Shown piece after piece: positions 42,740 through 53,408 of a stretch of DNA of 64,000 bases (its first letter is position 1; each line of letters starts with the position of its first letter). Position numbers and translations under genes: made by a program. The DNA is from Clostridiaceae bacterium. GTDB lineage: Bacteria > Bacillota > Clostridia > Lachnospirales > Lachnospiraceae. The stretch is taken from the NCBI GenBank assembly GCA_910575435.1, contig CAJTGI010000001.1, positions 415,760-479,759 of the forward strand, in the 5' to 3' direction. Below the pieces are notes generated by a model. It worked only from the letters and a program-made list of their open reading frames with translations. It did not search any database and was not told the origin of the DNA.

Positions 42740-43726
42740 TTAGAGCAGTTCCGCCCGCAACTGTTCCCCACTCTTGGGACTCAAATATGCAGGGGGGATA
42801 TCAAGCACCGTCCTGCAGCCGCTCTGTCCCTCCCGGGCCAGACGATAGGCTGCCCTGGCATAGGCAATCAGCACGCTGGAGGTGAACTCCGGATTGGAAT
42901 CCAGCTTCAGGCGGTATTCAATCAGATGGCGATTCTCCTTCTCCAGTCCCGTCACGCCGCTGCGCAGCACCAATCCACCGTGGGGAATGCCGCCGTGATT
43001 CGCCCGCAATTCCTCTTCGCTGATAAAATGCACCGTGGTGTCATAGTCCGCAAAATAGTTGGGCATAGTCTTAATCTCTTCCTCAATCTTGGCCGCATCC
43101 GCCCCCTCTTCCAGCACCACGAAGCACTCCCTGGTGTGCTTTTCCCTGGTAGTAAATTCCGGATTCTCCCCGGAACGCACGGCCTCCAGGGCACTCTCCA
43201 CCGGAATGGTGTACTGCTTCGCATCCTTTACCCCCGCAATGCGGCGCAGGGCATCGGAGTGTCCCTGGCTCACGCCCTTTCCCCAGAACGTATAATCCTT
43301 CCCCTCCGGCAGAAGGGCATTGCCAAACAAGCGGTTCAGAGAGAACATGCCCGGGTCCCAGCCCACGGAAATAATGCCCACATGGGAGCTTTCCCTCGCC
43401 ACCCCGTCCACATTGGCATAATGCTCCGGAATCCTGGCATGGGTATCGAAACTATCCACCACGTGGAAATACTTCACAAACTCCGGGGTCTGTTCCGGCA
43501 GATCTGTGGCACTGCCGCCGCATAAAATCATCACGTCAATGCGATCCTTCCACTTCGGGGCATCTTCTACGCCGCACACTGAGGCCCCATCCGTGAGAAC
43601 GGACACCGAAGCCGGGTCCCTGCGGGTAAACACCGCCGCCAGTTCCATATCCTCATTCTGTCGGATGGCGCACTCCACGCCACGCCCCAGATTGCCGTAT
43701 CCCAATATTCCAATCCTAATGCTCAT
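42740..43726 (-). CDS. ddh: meso-Diaminopimelate D-dehydrogenase
   Basis: A 328-residue NADPH-dependent enzyme that makes meso-diaminopimelate from tetrahydrodipicolinate and ammonia in one step, for lysine and peptidoglycan. It has the N-terminal Rossmann motif GILGYGNLGRGVE, DSFDTHARIPEHY and SVGWDPGMFSLNRL, all typical of Ddh. The length agrees with the family. It stands alone, with no other lysine gene nearby. Confidence 0.96.
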   Translation of the reverse strand: MSIRIGILGYGNLGRGVECAIRQNEDMELAAVFTRRDPASVSVLTDGASVCGVEDAPKWKDRIDVMILCGGSATDLPEQTPEFVKYFHVVDSFDTHARIPEHYANVDGVARESSHVGIISVGWDPGMFSLNRLFGNALLPEGKDYTFWGKGVSQGHSDALRRIAGVKDAKQYTIPVESALEAVRSGENPEFTTREKHTRECFVVLEEGADAAKIEEEIKTMPNYFADYDTTVHFISEEELRANHGGIPHGGLVLRSGVTGLEKENRHLIEYRLKLDSNPEFTSSVLIAYARAAYRLAREGQSGCRTVLDIPPAYLSPKSGEQLRAELL

Positions 43727-43865
43727 AATCTGTCCTCTCTTTCTCGGTTGCTAGTGTTCTGGCACGATTATATAAGCATGCTAGCACACCAGCACCCAAC
43801 TTTTTTCCTATCATCTTACAGCAAGACAGCCCATTTGTCCATATGTCAATCTTTCCGTGTCCTTT

Positions 43866-44582
43866 TTAGCAAATCCCCGCCAGATCCTTCACCACCTCCC
43901 CCGCCATGATCAATCCCGCCACGGACGGTACAAAGGCCACGCTCCCCGGCGTGCTTCTCCTGCCCTCCTCTCCGTCCATGTCCCCCACAGGAGTAAGAGG
44001 CATTTCCTCGGAATACACCACCTTCAGTTTCCAGATGTCCCTCTTCTTCAACTCCCGGCGCATCACCCTGGCTAGGGGGCACACCTTCGTGCTATAGATA
44101 TCTGCTACCCGGAATGCACTGGCATCCAACTTGTTCCCCGCCCCCATGCTGCTGATGATGGGAATCCCCCGCTCTTTAGCCTCCATCACTAGGGCAATTT
44201 TGGCCGCCACCGTGTCCACCGCATCCACAATATAATCATACTCTCCAAAAGGAAACTCTTCCTTACTTTCCGGCAGAAAGAAACAGGGATATACCTCTAT
44301 TGCCGCCTCCGGATTAATCTGGCGAATCCGCTCCCGCATAGCCTCCACCTTAAGTTGCCCCAGGGTATCATGGGTAGCGATAATCTGGCGGTTCAGATTG
44401 GATGCCGCCACCCGGTCACTGTCAACCAAGTCCAGGGCTCCCACGCCGCTGCGGGCCAACGCCTCGCACACATAGCCCCCCACGCCGCCGATGCCAAAGA
44501 CCGCCACCCTGGCATTTCCCAGCCGCTCCATGGCCGCCCTTCCCAAAAGGCCTTCCGTCCTCGAAAACTGCTCTGATATCAT
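43866..44582 (-). CDS. tcdA: tRNA threonylcarbamoyladenosine dehydratase TcdA
   Basis: A 238-residue E1/ThiF-like ATPase that cyclises t6A37 of tRNA to ct6A. It begins SEQFSRTEGLLGRAAMERL, then VAVFGIGGVGGYVCEALARS (nucleotide loop), VDSDRVAASNLNRQ and DAVDTVAAK, which fit TcdA/CsdL. ATG at 44580-44582 has AGGGG eight bases ahead, favoured over the ATG at 44600. Confidence 0.93.
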   Translation of the reverse strand: MISEQFSRTEGLLGRAAMERLGNARVAVFGIGGVGGYVCEALARSGVGALDLVDSDRVAASNLNRQIIATHDTLGQLKVEAMRERIRQINPEAAIEVYPCFFLPESKEEFPFGEYDYIVDAVDTVAAKIALVMEAKERGIPIISSMGAGNKLDASAFRVADIYSTKVCPLARVMRRELKKRDIWKLKVVYSEEMPLTPVGDMDGEEGRRSTPGSVAFVPSVAGLIMAGEVVKDLAGIC

Positions 44583-44670
44583 TTTTGCATCCCCTATCAT
44601 TTCTTCAAAATAATATTACCTTACTAAAAAACAATCCTATTTTATTACTCTCTTCATGTCATCAATATTA

Positions 44671-45588
44671 TTACCTCGGTCCCATAAAGCGATTTCCATT
44701 CAAATGTATCATGTGTTGCGGCATTTCAGCAATCCATACTTCTGTCTCCCAAGCTAATTGCTCAGAAAACCTTTTATATGCTTTAAAATCCAGAAATGCT
44801 GTGATAAATATTTTGCCTACACATACATTTTTGGTTAGTTCCGTAATTTCAAATATTCTCTTAGAATCCATCGGACCAACAGAAGTAACACATTCAATGA
44901 AATAAATCCATTGTCTATCTTCTCGATATAATACAACATCAGGCATCTTATCATGCAGAGTAATTTCGAAGCCCAGTTCTGATAATTTATCTCTATTCTT
45001 GAACAAATCTTTTTTAATGGTATCCCCAATATATAAACATTCTGAATTTGGTGCAAACCTCGGCGCAAATTCCTCAAGAACGGCCTTTTGTAATTCATTA
45101 TGCTTCCCAGCAGAAAAATTAAAATCCGAGCCACTTATTTTAATTGGCATCATTGTCATTTTCTTCTTTGATGCATACACATCGATTAAACTTTCATGAT
45201 ATGCACGGAATCTATTTAATGACGTTAACCACATTGGCGTCTGTATAGCCTTTATGATCTGTAGCGTCTCATCCGTCAATCTATACCTATAATTAGGGCT
45301 ATTGGTCGCCTTTCCATTGTCCTCTACCAATGCTGCTGCGCGAAATCTGTGCAATGCTTGTTTTCTAAATGTTTCCCTGCTGTTTTCTGCATAACTAGTA
45401 CCATAATATGTATTGACAAATCGAATCATATCATGAATCCTGATCCATTCATTTGATGCCGCACTCCAAGTCATATTAGGCTTTATCCCTGCCATTGCCA
45501 ATATTACATAACAGCAAATATCATTTTGCTGCGCCTTTGGCATTCCAATTTCTTTCAAAAAATCTCTCACTTCCTGAATCTTATCCAC
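44671..45588 (-). CDS. BsuBI/PstI-type II restriction endonuclease
   Basis: A 305-residue protein. The N-terminal half (1-150) is helical with a winged-helix look; the C-terminal half holds a PD-(D/E)xK-like core (MPDVVLYREDRQWIYFIECV, then TSVGPMDSKRI), as in R.BsuBI/R.PstI, which cleave CTGCAG. The family and the fused neighbour methylase support the same specificity. It overlaps the methyltransferase gene by eight bases. Base composition is clearly more AT-rich than flanking genes, pointing to horizontal gain. Confidence 0.9.
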   Translation of the reverse strand: MDKIQEVRDFLKEIGMPKAQQNDICCYVILAMAGIKPNMTWSAASNEWIRIHDMIRFVNTYYGTSYAENSRETFRKQALHRFRAAALVEDNGKATNSPNYRYRLTDETLQIIKAIQTPMWLTSLNRFRAYHESLIDVYASKKKMTMMPIKISGSDFNFSAGKHNELQKAVLEEFAPRFAPNSECLYIGDTIKKDLFKNRDKLSELGFEITLHDKMPDVVLYREDRQWIYFIECVTSVGPMDSKRIFEITELTKNVCVGKIFITAFLDFKAYKRFSEQLAWETEVWIAEMPQHMIHLNGNRFMGPR

Positions 45589-47068
45589 AATATCCCTCCA
45601 ATATCAAATTACAGTTTGACTCAGAATAATCATTGCTACTCATCAATCTCTTTCCCATTTCTTGCACACTTTCCAAATCAGGGACGGGCATTGCATTTAT
45701 TTCCGTTGAGTTAACCTGAGTTGAGCCATTTAAAATGCGATAATATTCATCATATATTGTGGAGTTAAATATCACATATAGCCCATGCACTAGACACTCC
45801 GACATTTCTGTCAATAACCCATCCACAAAGTTGACTTTATTTTGTGTACTTATTTTTTTATATTGAGGAAAATCTTTTGCTAAATACATACCGCACTGCA
45901 AGCGTCGAGGCTCCTCTTTTGCGGTAAAGCGTTTCACAAACAAATAATTTTTATTGTCCTGCGTTAATCCCATTTTATCTGTAACAATATATTCATACTC
46001 TTTCTGTATCGGAAATTGAACTGTCCCCTGTTTTATATGCTGTGAATAAAATAACGGAATTGCCCCATCTTCCTCAGCATTCCTTAGAATTTCTCGATTG
46101 CGAAAATCTACAGTCAAGCCAGTTTTCATTCTCACTCCAATATCCGGCAATGTTTTATTAAATTTGTGCAATTTTTCTAAAACAGAAATTTGTTTTTCAT
46201 CCGTTACCAGATAAACATAATAATTCTCTCCTGAAACAACCAAGCTATATGGTACTTTCAGAGAAGTTATATTGGCAAAATCATCACTGGCTTTTGATGA
46301 TGTTATCGTTACTGTTTCTGGTGTATCAATTTGTTTCTTCACCTTTACGATGATTGTCTCCTGCAAAACATCTTCCTGCTCAAAGACCTTATTTCGACTT
46401 ACGAATAAATGAATATGATTTAATTTTCCCTCTGTCAAAAAATACTCTCGAAACTTCTTAAAATATGCCCCAGATGTCCAAGAGCGGGGAATAATATACA
46501 CCATTTCTCCATACTCCTTTAGATTAAATAATCCCATTGAAGCAAAAAGAAAATATAAATTCGGCGCACCATAACACACTTCTGGCATTGCAATAGCTTC
46601 TGGTGCATCCTTAGGTATCTTCATATACGGAGGATTTCCAATGACAAAATCAAATTTTTTAGGTTTCACACTTCCCCCTATCATATGATTAAAATCAAGA
46701 TACTGACTCAATATATAATTATCAGAGATAATGTCAAACATCAGGTTTTTATTTGATTTTTTTTTACAATATTCCAAATTACTTTTTAATAAAGGAAGCA
46801 CATTGCTATCATTTTCGTAACAAACAACCTCTATCTCTTGGACACTGTACACATTTTGAAGTCGTTCAATAAAAGCACAGGACAATATCCCCGAACCCGC
46901 ACCTGCGTCTAATATGGTAACTCTAGACAAGTCTGTGGGTATCGTATAAAGGCTCGCCATAAAACGTGCTGTCTCCATACTAGTAAAGAACTGCCCATAT
47001 TTCTTCCGTTTTATCTTAGGCATATTATCTACATATTCATTTGTAAGGTCACTAATTTTCTCTAGCAT
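45581..47068 (-). CDS. BsuBI/PstI-type adenine-specific DNA methyltransferase
   Basis: A 495-residue N6-adenine methyltransferase. RKKYGQFFTS opens the catalytic domain, DAGAGSG (54-60) binds SAM, and NPPY (145-148) is the catalytic motif IV. The C-terminal half (about 270-495) is the target recognition domain. It should protect CTGCAG sites from the companion nuclease; CTGCAG sites occur in the window (for example 8173 and 28465). ATG at 47068 follows AGGTGGAG; the frame extends into glgP sequence without a start. Confidence 0.92.
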   Translation of the reverse strand: MLEKISDLTNEYVDNMPKIKRKKYGQFFTSMETARFMASLYTIPTDLSRVTILDAGAGSGILSCAFIERLQNVYSVQEIEVVCYENDSNVLPLLKSNLEYCKKKSNKNLMFDIISDNYILSQYLDFNHMIGGSVKPKKFDFVIGNPPYMKIPKDAPEAIAMPEVCYGAPNLYFLFASMGLFNLKEYGEMVYIIPRSWTSGAYFKKFREYFLTEGKLNHIHLFVSRNKVFEQEDVLQETIIVKVKKQIDTPETVTITSSKASDDFANITSLKVPYSLVVSGENYYVYLVTDEKQISVLEKLHKFNKTLPDIGVRMKTGLTVDFRNREILRNAEEDGAIPLFYSQHIKQGTVQFPIQKEYEYIVTDKMGLTQDNKNYLFVKRFTAKEEPRRLQCGMYLAKDFPQYKKISTQNKVNFVDGLLTEMSECLVHGLYVIFNSTIYDEYYRILNGSTQVNSTEINAMPVPDLESVQEMGKRLMSSNDYSESNCNLILEGYCG

Positions 47069-47225
47069 AATTCGCTCCACCTGCCAATTTAGTTGTGCGC
47101 ATCGCACAGTAAAACACATGCCTGAATAGCATACTATAGAGTTCATGAAATATAGAGGATTCATGACAATAACCTGCCATAAATCCTCTATGCCCCTTTT
47201 TATTCTCAGTAACCATTCATTTTCC

Positions 47226-49469
47226 TTACGATAACTTCCAAATATCCTCATTATACTGGGCAATCGTCCGATCAGAAGAGAAAAATCCCGCCTTCCCGAT
47301 ATTCACCAGCATCTTCCTTGCCCAAGCACTGCGGTCCTCATAGTCCGCAAAGACCTTCTCCTTCACCTGGATATAGTCCTTGATATCCAGAAGAGTCATA
47401 AACCAGTCCTTGGTCACCAGTTCCATATACAGCCGAATCAGGCACTTCTTATTGCCCACGGCAAACATTTCCTTGCTGATGATAAAGTCCACCAGTTTGG
47501 ATATCTCCTTATCCCCGTCATAGAAACGCTCGGAACAATAATCCCCCTTGTCATAGTGCTGAATCACCTCGTCGCTGGAAGCGCCAAAGATATAGATATT
47601 ATCGTCCCCCACGAACTGATGAATCTCCACATTGGCACCATCCTCCGTGCCCAGGGTCACAGCCCCGTTCAGCATAAACTTCATGTTGCCGGTCCCGCTA
47701 GCCTCCTTGGAAGCAAGGGAAATCTGCTCAGACACGTCTGCCGCCGGAATCACCTTCTCCGCATAGGTCACATTATAATTTTCCAGCATCACCACCTGGA
47801 GGTAAGGACTCACCTCCGGGTCATTCCTAATCACTTCGGACAGGCAGAGAATCAGGTGAATGATGTCCTTGGCAATGGTGTATGCCGGTGCCGCCTTTGC
47901 CCCGAAAATCATGGTAATCGGCGTTTTCGGCTTATTGCCCGCCTTAATCTGCATATATTTGTATATGATATAGAGGGCATTCATCTGCTGCCTCTTATAC
48001 TCATGGAGACGCTTCACCTGCACATCGAAGATGGCATCCTCCCGAATATCAATCCCCTCTTTGTTCTTTAAATACTCCTTGAACTGAATCTTCTTCTCCT
48101 TCTTGATGGAGAGAAGCTTCTCCAAGTCAGCAGCATTGTCTGCCGCAGAGATGAATTTCTCCAGTTCCCCCGCATCCTTCTTGTAGCCCTCGCCAATCTT
48201 CTCGCTGATAAATGCAGAGAGCTCATGGTTGCAGTGGAGCAACCAGCGGCGGAACGTAATTCCGTTAGTCTTATTATTGAACTTATCGGGATAGATATCC
48301 TTGAAATGCTTCAGCTCGCTATCCTCCAGAATCTGAGTGTGCAACGCCGCCACGCCGTTCACGCTGTATCCATAATGGATATCAATGTGGGCCATATGCA
48401 CACGCTCGTCCTTGTCAATGATATACACACGCTCGTCCTGGTATTTCTCCCGCACCTTCACATCCAGCATCTTGATGATGGGAATCAGCTGGGGCACCAC
48501 CCGGTCTAAGAACCACAGGGGCCATTTTTCCAATGCCTCCGCCAGAATGGTGTGGTTGGTGTAGGCACACATCCTGGACACGATGCCGATGGCATCATCC
48601 ATCTCAATCCCCCGCTTCACCAAGAGGCGAATCATCTCGGGAATCACCATGGTAGGATGGGTATCATTGATCTGGATCACCGCATAGTCCGGCAGGTCAT
48701 AGAGATTGCTTCCCTTTGCCAATGCCTCGTCGATAATCAGCTGGGCCGCATTGCTCACCATGAAATACTGCTGGTAGATGCGCAGAAGCTGCCCCTGGTA
48801 ATCGCTGTCGTCAGGGTAGAGGAACAAGGTCAGGTTCTTCGCCACGTTCTCCTTGTCAAAATAAATGCTCCCCTCGTGGACAATGCTGTCATCCACCGTA
48901 TCCAGATCGAATAATTTCAGGGTATTGCACTGATTGTCATAGCCCGTCACATCGATCTCATACATCACGGACTGCACGGTCTTACCTCCCAGAAGCACGG
49001 GATAGCTCACGTCCGTCCTGCGCAGCCAGCTCTGGTCCTCAATCCAGGGATTGGGCACTTCCTGCTGCAAATTCTCCGTAAACTTCTGCTGAAAAAGACC
49101 CAGATGGTAATTCAGTCCCACGCCATCCCCGGGCAGCCCCAAAGTGGCGATGGAATCCAGAAAGCAGGCCGCCAGACGTCCCAGTCCACCATTTCCCAGA
49201 GACGGCTCCTTCTCAATCTCCTCGATCTCAGCCATAGATTTCCCATGGCGTTTCAAGGCATCAGCCACCTGGTCATAAATCCCCAAGTTGATCAGGTTGT
49301 TGGATAAAAGCTTTCCGATCAGAAACTCTGCGGAAATATAGTACACCTTCTTCTTTCCCTGAATCCTGCCCTTTCCTGCGGCCGCATCCTTTGCCAACTG
49401 CAGAAGTCCGCTGTAGATTTCCTCGTTACTGCCCTTTGAGGCAATGCTTTCGATTTCATTCTCGTACAT
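47226..49469 (-). CDS. glgP: Glycogen/maltodextrin phosphorylase
   Basis: A 747-residue enzyme that releases glucose 1-phosphate from glycogen using pyridoxal phosphate. The PLP-lysine motif [15 protein letters not shown] and the N-terminal [16 protein letters not shown] are intact, with [13 protein letters not shown] in between. The N-terminus is shorter than in E. coli GlgP (about 815), as in many Clostridia. The glycogen branching-type gene at 58595 is 9 kb away, so no glycogen operon exists here. Confidence 0.95.
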   Translation of the reverse strand: MYENEIESIASKGSNEEIYSGLLQLAKDAAAGKGRIQGKKKVYYISAEFLIGKLLSNNLINLGIYDQVADALKRHGKSMAEIEEIEKEPSLGNGGLGRLAACFLDSIATLGLPGDGVGLNYHLGLFQQKFTENLQQEVPNPWIEDQSWLRRTDVSYPVLLGGKTVQSVMYEIDVTGYDNQCNTLKLFDLDTVDDSIVHEGSIYFDKENVAKNLTLFLYPDDSDYQGQLLRIYQQYFMVSNAAQLIIDEALAKGSNLYDLPDYAVIQINDTHPTMVIPEMIRLLVKRGIEMDDAIGIVSRMCAYTNHTILAEALEKWPLWFLDRVVPQLIPIIKMLDVKVREKYQDERVYIIDKDERVHMAHIDIHYGYSVNGVAALHTQILEDSELKHFKDIYPDKFNNKTNGITFRRWLLHCNHELSAFISEKIGEGYKKDAGELEKFISAADNAADLEKLLSIKKEKKIQFKEYLKNKEGIDIREDAIFDVQVKRLHEYKRQQMNALYIIYKYMQIKAGNKPKTPITMIFGAKAAPAYTIAKDIIHLILCLSEVIRNDPEVSPYLQVVMLENYNVTYAEKVIPAADVSEQISLASKEASGTGNMKFMLNGAVTLGTEDGANVEIHQFVGDDNIYIFGASSDEVIQHYDKGDYCSERFYDGDKEISKLVDFIISKEMFAVGNKKCLIRLYMELVTKDWFMTLLDIKDYIQVKEKVFADYEDRSAWARKMLVNIGKAGFFSSDRTIAQYNEDIWKLS

Positions 49470-49588
49470 AATTTACCTCATTTCTGCGCTGCCATTTGCT
49501 ACATAAAAAGAACTAAAATTCTTTCAAAGTCTGTGTCGCAGCGCGGACACAAACTCGCCAAGTACCACGGCACTCAAAAACACATATT

Positions 49589-52255
49589 CTATATATTACC
49601 ATACTTTCCCATAAGTTTCAAACACAGTCTTCGCATTTTTCCCGCTCTCTCCCAGGCCATCCCATCCAGTTTTCCACACTGGCGCCGGAAGGCGTCATAC
49701 TCCTCCTGGGTAACCTCCTCCTTGGAGAAAGCAGCCTTCTGCACGATGCGCAAAAACTCTTCCTGCTCCCTGTCACCAAAGGCAGTGCCAGAAGCGGAAT
49801 CCCGGCATAGCCTCTTGATGGCGGGGAGCCATTGCCCCTCAGGCATCTTCCCGGAAACTGAAACGCCGCATCCCCTCAAAAGAGACAGCAAGTCGTGCAG
49901 CCGCATCCTCACATAGAGATTCCTGCTCCTTCCCCGGGCATGGAGCAACCGCCTCTTCCTACCGCCATAATATGCCCTGCAGCCAAGAATCCCCAGACAC
50001 GCCAGCAGCAAAATGCCCCCAATCCCTGCAGCCACTTTGCCCAGCAGGACAAGTTCTCTGGGCAGGGCAACCTTCTTTTTCTGCTCTTTTTTCTTGCCTG
50101 CATCTGCCGTAGGCGTGGCTTTCACCGTAGCGGTGGGCTTTGCCGCAGGCGTAACTTTCGGCTTTTTCGTCTTTTGGGGCTTCGGCGTGGACGTAGCGGC
50201 TCTCTTTGCCACCACCTTCTTCTTCCTTCTTCCAGAATCAGAGGAAGGGGTCATGTCTGCGGGAAGCCATCCCAAACTTCCGGCCAGGATTTCCGTCCAG
50301 GCATGGGCATCGGAATCCAGCACCTCTGCCGTATAATTTCCATCCTCATCCTCCTTAAAGCGGTCCAAAGGCACCTTGTACCCTCCCACGTACCTGGACG
50401 GAATGCCCAGTTCCCGCATCAAAAGCGTGCCCGCCGTGGCAAAATGCTCGCAGAATCCCTTCTTCTGGGTCAGCAGAAAATATTCCGCATAATCTGCTCC
50501 CTCTGGCACTTTCTCCAGAATCTTGCTGTACTCTGCCTCCTCTTTTAGAATCTTCTGTACCAGCTGCATCCGATCCATGGAGGACATTTTCCTCAATTTG
50601 TTCTTATTCCGATACTCCACGTTAAAATTTTTCAGTTTCTTCTGGAAATCCTTCCGCTTGAAAAACTTGCTCTCCCCCTGATAGCCATACTCATTCATAG
50701 CATATGCCAAGTAATTTCCAACCGTGCTGCCATGAACCCTGGAAAAGACATCCAGCAAATCCTGCAGCTTCCTCTCATTCTTCTTCATAGGACTTCCCTC
50801 AATCTCAGAGAAATCTATGGGGCACAAGATATCTGGCTCCTCATTATAATCCAGGGTCTTGCAACTGGTATAATAGTTGAGCAAGTCATGTTCCGCCATA
50901 CCCACATAATTAAAATAATAGGGAGAACTGACTTTGGACCTGGAGGAATCTCCTTTTAGAAAATCCGAATCCAATTCTGCCAGACCCTTGCCTTCCTCCG
51001 CATCGTACACCTCTTCCAGGCTTGCGAAATATGGAAGATATGTATAGCCGCTCCACTTCCCGCCCCCCACGAACTCAATTTGCATCTGCTGGGAGCGTGG
51101 AACCTGACCTTTATTTACCACCGGGTGATTAACATTGTCATCCCCTGTATCAATGGCATCCGTCACGCTGTGCATCATATAATCGTCATATCGCCAATCC
51201 ATCCACCGGGACAGCTTCTCATACCATATCCCATTCACCGCATACTTGCTCTCGTCCGTTGGAAACAATTCCTCAAAAGTCTCCACATCCTCCCGCTTCC
51301 ACTCCCCATTGCGGTAATGGCTTCCCACAAAGCCTTTCAGATACACATTGGCACTGGGCTTCTCCGGCATCGTGATCTCCATGACTGGACGCTCTGCATA
51401 CTTCGGCTCACTATTGTTGAGTTTCCCATTGCTATCAACGCTATAATTTCCCTGCACGAATCTGGAAATGTCTGTAGCCATCTGGGTCACTCTTTCCTCC
51501 AGGTTTCTCTGGACATCCTGCACTTTCTTCCCATGAGAGAGAATCTTCCCCTCCGTTCTTCCGGCAAAGCGACCGGCCAGCAGAAGCACTGCCGCCAAAA
51601 GTAACAGAAAGAGGGGATATCGGTGCCAGCCTGCCCCCTGCCGCCCCACCTTCATGATATAGAATCGGCTTCTGCCTCCCCATTCCTGGCCATTAATCCA
51701 GAACATAGCCAGCACGAACCCCAGAAGAAGGAAAATCACCCCCCTGATTCCAGGAGTCTTCCCCACCACCAGCCCAGCGCCCACCACCAGATAGCCCGGC
51801 AGAAAGCCATACTGCAAGTTTCTCAGACGGAAGGCAAAAATCAAAGTAAAGACGCAAAATGCTATCCCAAGGAGTATCCAGAGCAACGTATGCTCCATCC
51901 CGTACTCACGACAATCCTCCACAAGATACGTGTCATAATATTCATAATAACGCTGGTTGACATAATAGAGCATCCCCTCCCCCTCCGCCAGCAGACGCTC
52001 CAAATGCCTAGACCCATACCAGGCCAGCAAAAGCGTTCCTGCAGCCAGGATGCCAAGGCTAGCCTTCCATCTCCAAGGCATCAAAAGCAATGTCACCGCG
52101 CCGGCAATGACAAAGGCCGGAACCAGAAAACTCCCATAATTCACTTGACACCCAAAGATTTCGCAAAAGGAAACCCATATGCCATAAATTGTGCAGCCCA
52201 GGCTACATGGCACAATCAAATCCTGCTTCTCCATCACCCCTCTTACTCCCTTCAT
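49589..52255 (-). CDS. TgpA-like transglutaminase-domain membrane protein
   Basis: An 888-residue protein. Residues 1-225 contain about six membrane helices. The extracellular part carries a transglutaminase core: KKGFCEHFATAGTLLMREL (active Cys), DSDAHAWTEI (His) and WLPADMTPS (Asp). A threonine/lysine/proline-rich linker and one more membrane helix (about 770-790) precede a cytoplasmic DUF4129-like tail. ATG 52255 overlaps the stop of the DUF58 gene (TGATG), so it is translationally coupled. The function is unknown; with MoxR and DUF58 it forms a common envelope-related operon. Confidence 0.92.
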   Translation of the reverse strand: MKGVRGVMEKQDLIVPCSLGCTIYGIWVSFCEIFGCQVNYGSFLVPAFVIAGAVTLLLMPWRWKASLGILAAGTLLLAWYGSRHLERLLAEGEGMLYYVNQRYYEYYDTYLVEDCREYGMEHTLLWILLGIAFCVFTLIFAFRLRNLQYGFLPGYLVVGAGLVVGKTPGIRGVIFLLLGFVLAMFWINGQEWGGRSRFYIMKVGRQGAGWHRYPLFLLLLAAVLLLAGRFAGRTEGKILSHGKKVQDVQRNLEERVTQMATDISRFVQGNYSVDSNGKLNNSEPKYAERPVMEITMPEKPSANVYLKGFVGSHYRNGEWKREDVETFEELFPTDESKYAVNGIWYEKLSRWMDWRYDDYMMHSVTDAIDTGDDNVNHPVVNKGQVPRSQQMQIEFVGGGKWSGYTYLPYFASLEEVYDAEEGKGLAELDSDFLKGDSSRSKVSSPYYFNYVGMAEHDLLNYYTSCKTLDYNEEPDILCPIDFSEIEGSPMKKNERKLQDLLDVFSRVHGSTVGNYLAYAMNEYGYQGESKFFKRKDFQKKLKNFNVEYRNKNKLRKMSSMDRMQLVQKILKEEAEYSKILEKVPEGADYAEYFLLTQKKGFCEHFATAGTLLMRELGIPSRYVGGYKVPLDRFKEDEDGNYTAEVLDSDAHAWTEILAGSLGWLPADMTPSSDSGRRKKKVVAKRAATSTPKPQKTKKPKVTPAAKPTATVKATPTADAGKKKEQKKKVALPRELVLLGKVAAGIGGILLLACLGILGCRAYYGGRKRRLLHARGRSRNLYVRMRLHDLLSLLRGCGVSVSGKMPEGQWLPAIKRLCRDSASGTAFGDREQEEFLRIVQKAAFSKEEVTQEEYDAFRRQCGKLDGMAWERAGKMRRLCLKLMGKYGNI

Positions 52256-53397
52256 CAAACATACAATTCCTGCTTCTGCAACAACTCTTTTCTGTCCCTT
52301 CCCCCGTACTCAGCCACCAATTCCCCATTGCGCAGGCATTGGAGCCCGGCATTCAGCGTCAGCCTGGTGTTCCCGCAATTCCCTCGGTATTTCTCCTGAT
52401 GCCACTCCTCCAGCGTCAGCCCTTCTGGAGCCACGCCAAAATCTTCCAATTTTTGAAAAAAGAGATAAACATCCTCCTGACTGCGAATTTCCATGCGCCT
52501 AACGTCCTGCATTCTGACATCATACCACACCAAACAATGGTGGCAGCCATTCTCCACCAGAGAAAAAGAAATGGACAGGGCAACCTCCAGGTAAGCCTCC
52601 ATATTCCTAGCAAGAGATTTCTTCCTCCTCCCCCTCTTCTGCACTTCACCGTAATCCAGAAACACATATACGGGACATCCGATTTCAGCCATGCGCTCAT
52701 TCACCATAATCTCATCTGTCTTTGCCGTCAGCTTCCAGTGAATATCCCTCAGCCGATCTCCCGGCTGGTAGTCCCTGATCTGCCATGACTCCTTAGGCTG
52801 GCTCTCCCCCCGCACGATCTGCTCTTCCTTCTCCTGGGCATAATCCCTGGTACTTCGCTCCACCATGATGGGCATCGGAACCTTCTCCGGAAAAATGCTA
52901 AGAATCGCCTCCTCCCCCATTCTCTTCCGCAGGATGGGAAGAGACAGCATCCCCAGGAAATCATACAGCTGGGCATTCTTTACCCGAAGGATGATCCTCC
53001 CGGAATGCATTGGCAGGAATCCCAGCCGAATCCGGGTCTCCCCCGCCTGCCTTCCCCCGGCGGGAACCGTGGCATAAAAGACTGCGGTCTTCTTCCCGCC
53101 AGACATGGGATAGCGCTCCTGTATCCTGACCTTTACCTTTCCCACAGGGAGCCTTCCCCGATTTGACACCAGCAAATCCACCGGAAGCCTTTCCCCCACC
53201 TCGCCCAAATCCGCAGATGGCAAAATGCGCACCGTGACCTTTCCCCACATGTACAGCAGATAGGCAGTCATCACCACGCCGCCAATGATTTCCCCATATC
53301 CCACCAAAATAAAAGCAGTGCTGCGGTATAGCACTGCCATATAAAACGTCATGGCTATCAAAAAAATATACCCAACATACCTTCTCATGCACCACAT
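52255..53397 (-). CDS. DUF58 domain protein
   Basis: A 380-residue protein with two N-terminal membrane helices (about 10-30 and 33-52) and a C-terminal DUF58/vWA-like domain containing ESWQIRDYQPGDRLRDIHWK, the DUF58 signature, then VFLDYG. DUF58 proteins pair with MoxR ATPases, possibly in assembling envelope complexes. ATG at 53397 has AGGAG eight bases upstream. Eleven bases separate it from the moxR gene. Confidence 0.93.
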   Translation of the reverse strand: MWCMRRYVGYIFLIAMTFYMAVLYRSTAFILVGYGEIIGGVVMTAYLLYMWGKVTVRILPSADLGEVGERLPVDLLVSNRGRLPVGKVKVRIQERYPMSGGKKTAVFYATVPAGGRQAGETRIRLGFLPMHSGRIILRVKNAQLYDFLGMLSLPILRKRMGEEAILSIFPEKVPMPIMVERSTRDYAQEKEEQIVRGESQPKESWQIRDYQPGDRLRDIHWKLTAKTDEIMVNERMAEIGCPVYVFLDYGEVQKRGRRKKSLARNMEAYLEVALSISFSLVENGCHHCLVWYDVRMQDVRRMEIRSQEDVYLFFQKLEDFGVAPEGLTLEEWHQEKYRGNCGNTRLTLNAGLQCLRNGELVAEYGGRDRKELLQKQELYV

Positions 53398-53408
53398 GCT
53401 CTTCACTC

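Noticed and set aside
47069-47263. N-terminal extension of the methyltransferase into the glgP end
   Set aside because: No ribosome site and no homology; AGGTGGAG before 47068 gives the family-typical length.
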